From positions 16,341,659 through 16,405,658 of the forward strand of contig CP137685.1 of the NCBI GenBank assembly GCA_037976565.1: 64,000 bases of DNA, given 5' to 3'. A program made the translations under genes and the position numbers. Source of the DNA: Mesocentrotus franciscanus (taxonomy: Eukaryota; Echinodermata; Echinoidea; Camarodonta; Strongylocentrotidae). Shown piece by piece: positions 56,440 to 64,000 of the stretch; position 1 is the stretch's first letter, and each line of letters begins with the position of its first letter. Below the pieces are notes generated by a model. That model was not told the DNA's origin. It worked only from the letters and a program-made list of their open reading frames with translations, and did not search any database.

Positions 56440-57480
56440 ATTTGTCAACACTCTCTGCTGGTCTGAGAGTGAGACTAAAGTGTGAATTGGCCCTGTAGTA
56501 TTACACTCAAATAAACTTCTCAATCTCTAAATGTGTCAACACTCTCTGCTTGACTGCAAATGTGACTACAGTCAGTACAGTGTGAACTAGCCTGGTACAT
56601 GTAGTATTGACACAACTACAGTTCTGCTTGAACTCTAAATTTATCAATATTCTCTACTTGTCCGAGAGTAGGACTACAATGTGGTCTTACAATATTACAC
56701 TTAGATAAACTTCTGCTTGATCTCTAAATTTTTCAACAATCTCAACTTGATTGAGAATGGGACATAAGTGTGAAGTGGTCCTATAATATTACATTTAGAT
56801 AAACTTCTGCTTGATCTCTAAATTTCTCAACAATCTCAACTTGATTGAGAGTGGGACACGAGTCTGAACTGATCCTATAATATTACACTTAGACAAACTT
56901 CTGCTTGATCTCTAAATTTTTAAACAATCTCAACTTGATTGAGAGTGGGACATGAGTGTGAACTGATCCTATAATATTACATTTAGACAAACTTCTGCTT
57001 GATCTCTAAATTTCTCAACAATCTCAACTTGATTGAGAGTGGGGCATGAGTGTGAACTGATCCTATAATATTACACTTAGATAAACTTCTGCTTGATCTC
57101 TAAATTTCTCAACAATCTCAACTTGATTGAGAGTGGGGCATGAGTGTGAACTGATCCTATAATATTACACTTAAAGATAAACTTCTGCTTGATCTCTAAA
57201 TTTCTCAACAATCTCAACTTGATTGAGAGTGGGGCATGAGTGTGAACTGATCCTATAATATTACACTTACTGTACCAGTAGACAAACTTCTGCTTGATCT
57301 CCAAATATTTCAACACTCTCAACTTGATTGAGAGTGGGACATGAGTCTGAACTGGTCCTATGATATTACACTTAAACAAACTTCTGCGTGATCTCTAAAT
57401 GTGTCACCACTCTCTTGCATGACTGAGAGAGAGGGAAAAGAGTATGAACTGGTCTTGTGGAAATACACTCAAATAAACTT
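56440..57480. repeat. ~93-bp minisatellite array (~11 units)
   Basis: Units contain AAACTTCTGCTTGATCTCTA, ATTTCTCAACAATCTCAACT, TGATTGAGAGTGGG and CCTATAATATTACACTTAGA. Starts near 56,707, 56,801, 56,896, 56,989 and 57,083 give a period of 93-95 bp. Central units are most alike and outer ones more diverged. The 100-codon minus-strand open frame (57077-57379) is a repeat artefact. Confidence 0.9.
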
Positions 57481-57534
57481 CAGCTTGGAAGGTCACAGTC
57501 TAGACTACACTATGACAGAGTGATTCTGTCCTCA

Positions 57535-57935
57535 TAGCCTACTTTGTATTTTAAAAAAGCTGGCTTTTACACTGACAGTCCCACAAGGTACATGTAGTTT
57601 GAGCCCGAGACCATGTTCATCTATAAAAGATGTACATTTGAATCCTTCCCCATAGCCGAGGTAAGCTGGCTTTTACACTGACAGTCCCACAAGGCAGTCT
57701 AAGGCCTTGTTCACCTATAAAGGATGTACATTTGAATCTTTCCTCATAGCCTACAGCTACAGGTTAGCTGGCTTTGACACGGACTGTCCCACAAGGTACT
57801 CTGAGGCCATGTTCACCTTTAAAAAGATGTACATTTGAATCTTTCCTTATTTATAGCCTACATACAGTACACTTTATAGTAAGCTGGCCTTTACACTGAC
57901 AGTGACAGTCCCACAAGGTAGTTTGAGGCCTTGTT
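57535..57935. repeat. ~107-bp minisatellite, four units
   Basis: Units contain AGCTGGCTTTTACACTGACA, GTCCCACAAGG, a (T/C)GAGGCC(T/A)TGTTCA segment and GATGTACATTTGAATC. Units start near 57,558, 57,666, 57,769 and 57,882. It directly follows the 93-bp array but is unrelated in sequence. Confidence 0.85.
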
Positions 57936-59039
57936 CATATGGCAGGGTTAATCCTCATAAAAAATATGCATTGACTATCAACTGAAACAGGTACACCCAG
58001 TAGACAAGTACATGTACTGAGATACATGTACATGTAGGGCTGTTTAGGTAATTTACATTGTAGCTGAAACGTTTCCAAGCAAGGGACTTGAGTTCTATTT
58101 CAATAATCACTATTTATCATTTCTACAAGGAAGTCATAGGTCCTTTTCACATGACACAATTAACCAACACATATACATGTATACATGTATATGGCCAGTA
58201 TAAATTGTGAAACTTTATTGGTAGGACTTTTCTGATCCAGTGGCACTTGGTAGCTTGTGGTTTGGTCACTTCAAACAATTACATGTATGTACCAGACCAA
58301 TATCACTCACGCAGATAGAAAGAAAAAAAAGTACAACTTTTTCAATTGCATGTAGACTACAAGATCTATGGGTTAAGCTGGCATTGCTGGCATTTGCAAC
58401 ATACCACAGGTAAACTATAGGCCAACATGTACGTGTTGACAAGCAATCAGTTTAACATGTTTAATTATCAGCGTATGACTCTATTCGATCTATTATTGAT
58501 TAGTTTGTCCTCGATCTACACCTGAATGTAGATTGGTTTATTTTATTATAGTCAACAGTCACATACAGTATCCAGTTCATTCACTGCCCTGTATGTTGGG
58601 TAGTGCTGCATTCAAAAACTTTTGAAGCCACAATCACAATTATGAAACACCACTTAAAATCCTTTAACCAGTTTTTCAAATATTGTGGTATATCTTCTAT
58701 TTAGAGGACATGTAGCAAAGAATCTCAACCTGAAAGTCATGAAACGCACTAAAAAATTACGAATGGCAGGAACAAAAATGAATGAATGTGATTGTGTTTT
58801 CAACTATAAAACGCGTTTCAAAACACACATTCTGCATGGGCTGGAAAAAAAGGCTTATGAATGCAATCAAAATGGTACGGTCCCTATTTTCGTCAGCATC
58901 AGACTTTGCCACATATCTACATGTATGTCATTTTTTCTCTTCCCCTTTTGCAGCTCCAATAAATCTTACCAAATAATTATGTGAGCGAATTTTAAATATT
59001 TTTAGAAGCAAAGGTACGCCACGGTGCCAGGTAAAAATG
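57936..59039. other. Noncoding sequence rich in ACATGTA words
   Basis: TACATGT/ACATGTA words cluster at about 58,005-58,040 and 58,172-58,192. No exon recognised; a 99-codon plus-strand open frame (58685-58984) has no domain. Confidence 0.45.
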
Positions 59040-59386
59040 TCAAAAATTTATTTTCCCTTATGAAGATGTTCAATCATACATTCACCCTAAATATAATCAA
59101 TGCAAATATGTTTTTATACAACCCCTGTATGAGTTCAAATCTATTCTGTCATCAATAACTAAGAAAATGAAAGTTTATGAAATGTACAAAGCAAATTGAG
59201 AGGAGCTCGCAAGATACATGAAGGTCATGCAGTGTTGGCAATTTGTGTTTCTATGATGACAACTTAAAAGATTCATAACTTTCCTATTTTTAATCACATA
59301 CTCATTCACTTTGTATTAATTTGTTTCTCTCATTTTTCTGCTTTTATCAAAACCAACAAGGTATTAGGGTGGATTCCCTTTAACTG
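59040..59386 (+). repeat. Dispersed repeat ending GGATTCCCTTTAA, member 4
   Basis: The best-preserved member of the family also seen at 12,814, 16,045 and (inverted) 26,103. It ends TTAGGGTGGATTCCCTTTAA. Similarity to the 12.8-kb copy spans about 300 bp. No coding capacity. Confidence 0.65.
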
Positions 59387-59929
59387 CTTTCATTAGGCGT
59401 ATCAATGCATGCGTAAATCTGAAAAATATGCAATTTTTAAATTATTTTATATTCATATTTCATGACTGGTAAAATATTTGTAATGTCTATAAGTATGAAT
59501 TATTACCATCCTGTGTGCCAAATATGAATAACGTTGCTTGTTTAAATTAGGAGTTATGGGCAATTGAATATTAATTCATGGTACCATTTTGCAAACAAAC
59601 AAATCATAAGAAATTGTATGACCTTGAGTACACAAAATTACCACGTTTCGGGTTAAAAAACCAGACATTTCACCGCAACCGAGTAACTAGTTTTAGAAAA
59701 AAACAAAGTGTTTTGGAAATGGGAAGAACAGCTCTTTAAGATAAACCCATTTCAAATTCTTATTTAAAATTTTGAAAAACTACCTAAAAGGCCTAATTTA
59801 AGATTGTTTATAGTTCTACAGAAAGTGGTCTTTCTTCGAAGACTATGAAAGGTGTGGTGATTAGCACCAAGGCCAAAGTCTAACAATCATTTGCAAATAT
59901 TGATTTGATTTTTCCCCTACTGACATGGA
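59387..59929. other. Noncoding sequence, nothing recognised
   Basis: A/T-rich with no exon or repeat recognised. Confidence 0.4.
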
Positions 59930-60190
59930 GATGATAGAAAGGGAGAGAGAGGGAAAGAGAGGGAGAGAGATGGGAGAGAGATGGGAGAGGGAGAGAGATG
60001 GAGATGGAGAGAGAGAGAGAGAGAGAGAGAGGGGGGAGATAAAGAAGAGAAAAAGTTGAAGAGTGGTTTGTTTTCAGTGAGGCATGACAATCAAACAGGT
60101 ATGAAGTGTAAACAGAGAAAAACAGACAGAGACAGAGATAGAGACACAGAGAGATAGAGACACAGAGAGAAAGAGAGAGACAGATAGAGC
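59930..60190. repeat. GA-rich microsatellite tract
   Basis: GGGAGAGA, (GA)n and GACACAGAGA repeats form a long purine tract. The minus-strand Ser/Leu open frame across it (59880-60317) is a composition artefact. Confidence 0.8.
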
Positions 60191-60302
60191 CTGTAGTACC
60201 ATTACAATAAACAAGACAATCAAGGGATGGACAAAAAGGAAGAGAAATTACATGTACAATGAGACTGTTATTAACCAGGTAGAATGTAAAATCCAGACAA
60301 AG

Positions 60303-60640
60303 TACATGTAGGCCCATTTACACAGCCCAAAAACCATTTTGAGAAACCATAGTTGTTTTTAACTGCCATTTACACTTCTGGGAAAAACCCATGAAAAACC
60401 ATTAGTGTTGGCTCATTCTGGATTTATTTATGAGCAGTGCGCATACGCGACTTGTCGCTGCTCTGCATGCGATCGCACAAAAGCGAGGAGAGTCACGTGA
60501 TCCAAAAACGGAAGCATTCGCCGATGTTTTGAGAGCGAGCATTTACACCGCAAAAGTTGATTAGATTAATCTGTCAAAACACTGAAAGTGAGAAAATTTG
60601 ACAATTTTTGCTTGCAGTGTAAATGCAGCTAATGACTGTA
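60303..60640 (+). repeat. Dispersed repeat with CATTTACAC/GTGTAAATG edges
   Basis: Begins CCATTTACACAGCCC and ends GCAGTGTAAATGCAGC, a short inverted edge pair. It shares interior words with ~620-870 (and its 5.3-kb duplicate) and with 54,415-54,600. It may be a MITE-like family; the boundaries are approximate. Confidence 0.5.
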
Positions 60641-60828
60641 TAGCATGATCACTCTTCATGGATCATTACAAGCGAGCGAGACAAGCAGGACTGTGTAAAT
60701 AAGAAGTGTAAATGTTTGATGAAATACCTGTCAAAGTGATTGCATTACCTATCAAAGTTCCCTGTTGGTGGGACTAAAAATAGTATATATACATGAATAT
60801 GCAGTGTCAATTGATGATTCAGGAACAA

Positions 60829-60885
60829 CAATCGAATAACAATAATGATCACTAGTAGTGATCATTACTGTTATTAGATTGTTTC
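60829..60885. repeat. 57-bp near-perfect palindrome
   Basis: CAATCGAATAACAATAATGA and TCACTA are mirrored in reverse complement by TAGTGATCATTACTGTTATT and AGATTG, with no loop. It would form a hairpin or cruciform. It may be the remnant tip of a foldback element. Confidence 0.7.
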
Positions 60886-60994
60886 ACTACCCTGGGTATT
60901 TTTTGAAAACTAATAACAGAGGGGATTTAGTAAATGATTTACTACCTACACTTGTTCATCCTAGAATCACAGTTTTCAAAGACATTTAGTTTAA

Positions 60995-61165
60995 AGAGAA
61001 ATACCAGTTCTGGTCATGCGATTGCATTGTGAAAGAAACGTTGTGGAATCGATCAGAAAAGGTTGATCATCTAGCATAAAGGTATTGGTGTGTACTGCAA
61101 GGTTCTGGAATCATCAAAATGATAAGAAATTTGGCCCAGTCTTGGTAAAGTTACAAGCACTGTAC
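60995..61165 (+). repeat. Dispersed repeat, inverted copy of 15,614-15,800
   Basis: See the 15,614 entry: long shared blocks such as CTGGAATCATCAAAATGATA and TTGGCCCAGTCTTGGTAAAG, in opposite orientation, with scattered substitutions. Confidence 0.7.
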
Positions 61166-61375
61166 ACAGAAAGATGTATATGGGACTATGCGACCACGTG
61201 CGCGATATCTATTTGGTCCCAATAGATATAATAATTTACCAAATATATCAATTACTAGGCGGTTTCCCGACTTTCCCGGCAAAACATATTCTTTCACATG
61301 ATTGGTAATGAGAGCTTCCATTTCATTTTTTTGAGAGAGGGGCGTTTCCAAAAATGGTCTTTACCTTTAAAACAC

Positions 61376-61752
61376 GGTTGCGTTCAAGCGATCAGTTGGT
61401 CGTAAAAAATAAACATGTTTAAAAACACAAACATGAAATGCTGAAAAAGATGCGTTTACGAAGATCTCAATCATGATTCTATGACGTCATTATCCTGACC
61501 TGCTTCCGGTTTGACCGACAGTCGACCGTAAACACAAACAGAAAGCACGTGGCGAAGTTGACCTACAATACATGTACTCCCTGGGTCAAACTGCACAGTG
61601 TGATGAGCAGTGGCTGGGCTTGAAATGAGCGAGAATTAGCGTCGATGAAAACTCACTTGAACGCTCTTCAGCAGTAACCGTGTTTTTTACGGCGTTTTGA
61701 TTTGTGATTCATGTTTGTGGTTCTAGCTCCAAAAAATCGCTTGAACGCACCT
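61376..61752. mobile_element. 377-bp MITE with GGTTGCGTTCAAGCGAT termini
   Basis: Left end GGTTGCGTTCAAGCGAT; right end ATCGCTTGAACGCACC, its inverse with one mismatch. TTTAA lies close to both sides (CCTTTAAAACAC left, CCTTTAATAT right), but the target duplication is not certain. No coding capacity. Confidence 0.65.
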
Positions 61753-62388
61753 TTAATATATCAAATATACGGGCTAAAGTCCAAAGAGAAGACTCGATTA
61801 TAATCATCCATAGATGTAGGCCTACATTTATGCAGTAGGTTGAACAAATTTAGCCTGAATATTAGAAACTATGAATAAATGTAAACAAGCATCAAGCCTG
61901 CCAATTAAAATATGATAGAGAATTAATAGCTGACTATTAAAAATTGATTCAAGATATCAGAAACACACCATAATACGATGTCCCATGATGTGAACTTTCA
62001 TGCTGATTCTATGACTATTGAGTGTGCTTCTTCTTTCTTTTTTTCTTTTCTTTTTTGGGGCGATTTTATTAACTTCTTTGTTAATCCATACATTCACAAA
62101 TGAAATAAAAATCAATTACAAATAGTTTATCTTTCAATATGTTATAAATAACCTAATTCAAGTTCCAAAGTTCAAATCAAAGTTTCAAACCAAGAATGAA
62201 AAACATGTAAATGTGCGTCAGCTTTTCATGTCACTCCGGTTTATTGTGTGTATTACATACAAAATACATGTAGCCTATTCAGGATAGCCTTTATCCGACT
62301 TCATTCATAAAATGTAACTGGGTCAGTGGGATGCTCTATTGAGATCAATTTCATCATAAATTCAGTACCATGACAACCATGTACATGT
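61753..62388. other. Noncoding sequence, nothing recognised
   Basis: A/T-rich with no exon or repeat recognised. Confidence 0.4.
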
Positions 62389-62396
62389 ATCTTTAC

Positions 62397-63032
62397 TAGT
62401 GTTGTAACATCACGGATATTTCCAATTCCGTTTAACCGCTAGTCGGTTAAACGAAAATTACTCACTTTTGCCAAGGTCGCCGCTGATTGTTGGAATAGTG
62501 GTCGGCACTGGGCGGGCGCGGGCCCGACCAGCGCGGGGGATTTTCGCCCACCACTTCTGATGAAAAACACTGCTTTCGACCGGCACTAATTTCACATAAA
62601 AACGTTACTATTCGTCAAGAAAAATATTACTTACATTCATATTTCCGTCTTAACTTGTGTTTTATTTGCAATTCTACAACAATCATGATTTCAATTTGAC
62701 ATAAACTGATTATTTTTAAAGATTTGCCGAGTGCTGTTGTCTAAACTTGCGATTCATGAAGGCTGCCATATTGAATGTACCGATGTACATGTTATAATAC
62801 ACAGAGATAGCAGCTCAGGCTCGTTCCATTACTGTTTTTATAAATGTTTATTTTCAATAAGTTAAATTTTTTTCTCGTAATTTTCCGGAATAAATAAATT
62901 AAAATACTGTAAGATTTTTTTTTTTTTAATTAAAAAAAAAAAAAAATCGGGAAAACGAAACCGTCACATTCAAAACGGATAGTGCCATGGACAGTCGGAT
63001 ACCGGACGGTTAAACGTTTGATCACAGCACTA
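62397..63032 (-). mobile_element. hAT-type nonautonomous element, copy 2, with 8-bp target duplication
   Basis: Inverted relative to copy 1. It begins TAGTGTTGTAACATCACGG and ends GTTTGATCACAGCACTA. It is flanked by a perfect 8-bp direct repeat ATCTTTAC (62389-62396 and 63033-63040). Being about 50 bp shorter than copy 1, it has small internal deletions, including a short segment near CTAGTCGGTTAAACG. Poly-A/T tract at about 62,910-62,945. No transposase. Confidence 0.92.
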
Positions 63033-63040
63033 ATCTTTAC

Positions 63041-64000
63041 ATCACATCAACCCTGTGATATTTTATTGCCTAATTCAGAAATTCAGAACACTGAACAGTG
63101 CATTCTACTCTACAGGTACAGTAAACACCCCCCCTCTCCCCATCACACAATGTCGCAAACACAATTTCACTGCTAAATTAATAATTTAAAGTCCAGTGGG
63201 GTTACTTCTCGGCTATTAAAGTGTATGAGAGAGGACGTGATGTGGATTCCATCCATGCAGACCGTTTCATTTCGTCTTGGGCACATCAAGTGTATCATCG
63301 ATGATCGATCGGGAGTGCCGCCTACCAAAAAAAAAAGAAGCTACATGTATGTCCACACGAGTCCACTGTGGTTTTAAAGTTTGCTAACCTGGATATCCAC
63401 AACCAATAAAGAGGTTCACACGAAACCGAAACAAGTATTCAAAGATGCCTACAAGCCAGGGAAAGCATTCCTTTTATTAAAATACAAGCCGGCATAACCT
63501 CGAAGTCTGCACGACACAAAACGTCGAGTCAGGAGTCAGGACCCCCTACTGTTCGTAGTTATTGCGCTAACTTTAAGATCTCTCGTGATTTGTAACTTTG
63601 AGTTAACTTAAACTTCTGTAACCACGAGTGCATGGTCCCTAACTAGTATACTACAAGATAACTTTTAAGTTTATAATCACATCCTTAACTTCAAGTTAAT
63701 GCACTGCCATGTGAACCTCACTTTAAAAAACTGCTGAACATGAATTCTTTCACGTAAATAGATGCAGCCCTGGGAAACTGAATACAATCAGTAGTCTTAT
63801 CCCCCATACTCTATGATCAAAACGAATGCATGTATTACACAATATTTGCCTAGACTTTTACAACAGAATATGCTTTAATTATTACGATTTGAATATTTGC
63901 AACCCGCAGAACCTTTTATACATTCTGCAAGTGGGGCTGATTGAAGAAAAAAATTGTGATTCATCATTCATGACAGTTTTCATCACAGAAATGACGGTCA
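63041..64000. other. Noncoding right flank, nothing firmly recognised
   Basis: No KAT6 upstream exon or other coding exon could be identified. Base composition is slightly more G+C-rich around 63,190-63,560, but no conserved motif was seen on either strand. Confidence 0.4.

Noticed and set aside
57077..57379. 100-codon minus-strand open frame with internal peptide repeats
   Set aside because: Directly encoded by the 93-bp minisatellite units.

Overview
This is invertebrate animal DNA, not bacterial: A+T-rich, intron-dominated, full of microsatellites and mobile-element remnants, with GT-AG spliced exons. The many TACATGTA/ACATGTACATGT words, tRNA-derived SINEs, TTAA and hAT miniature elements and a Penelope-like retroelement suggest a marine invertebrate, probably a deuterostome such as an echinoderm. 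That assignment is an inference from sequence style. I saw no bacterial genes, CRISPR array, rRNA or intact tRNA gene.

The only conserved protein gene I recognise runs on the minus strand from about 52,559 to 15,071 and continues past what I can identify at both ends. Five internal exons (52447-52559, 51749-51827, 50291-50456, 35743-37034, 15071-15198) join in compatible phases. They encode the end of one PHD finger, a complete second PHD finger, a long basic/Ser-rich linker with two GL[I/F]DGLS motifs, and the segment just before a MYST domain. This matches KAT6A/KAT6B (MOZ/MORF) histone acetyltransferases. The catalytic MYST exons and the N-terminal exons were not found. The 1.3-kb linker exon carries two compensating frame shifts, most likely single-base assembly or allele errors.

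Layout. 1-9494: two near-identical 4.2-kb copies separated by exactly 500 Ns, most likely an unmerged contig overlap and not a biological duplication. 9495-13500: noncoding, with a C-rich tract and one copy of a dispersed repeat. 13530-14990: a ~61-bp pyrimidine-rich minisatellite, about 80 bp from the 15071 exon edge. 15199-35742: a 20.5-kb KAT6 intron holding a frame-broken Penelope-like element with inverted 355-bp terminal arms (18144-20791) and several foldback/MITE elements. 37035-50290: a 13.3-kb KAT6 intron holding a TTAA element, a 0.7-kb foldback and a SINE. 50917-51273: an unrecognised plus-strand ORF inside a short KAT6 intron. 52560-64000: noncoding, with a second TTAA element copy, two hAT-type nonautonomous elements each with a perfect 8-bp target duplication, two minisatellites and more foldbacks.

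The window is therefore part of one chromatin-regulator gene whose introns have been expanded by several transposon families. I found no convincing new multi-gene system. The most informative observations concern repeat structure, the state of the KAT6 coding frame and the quality of the assembly.
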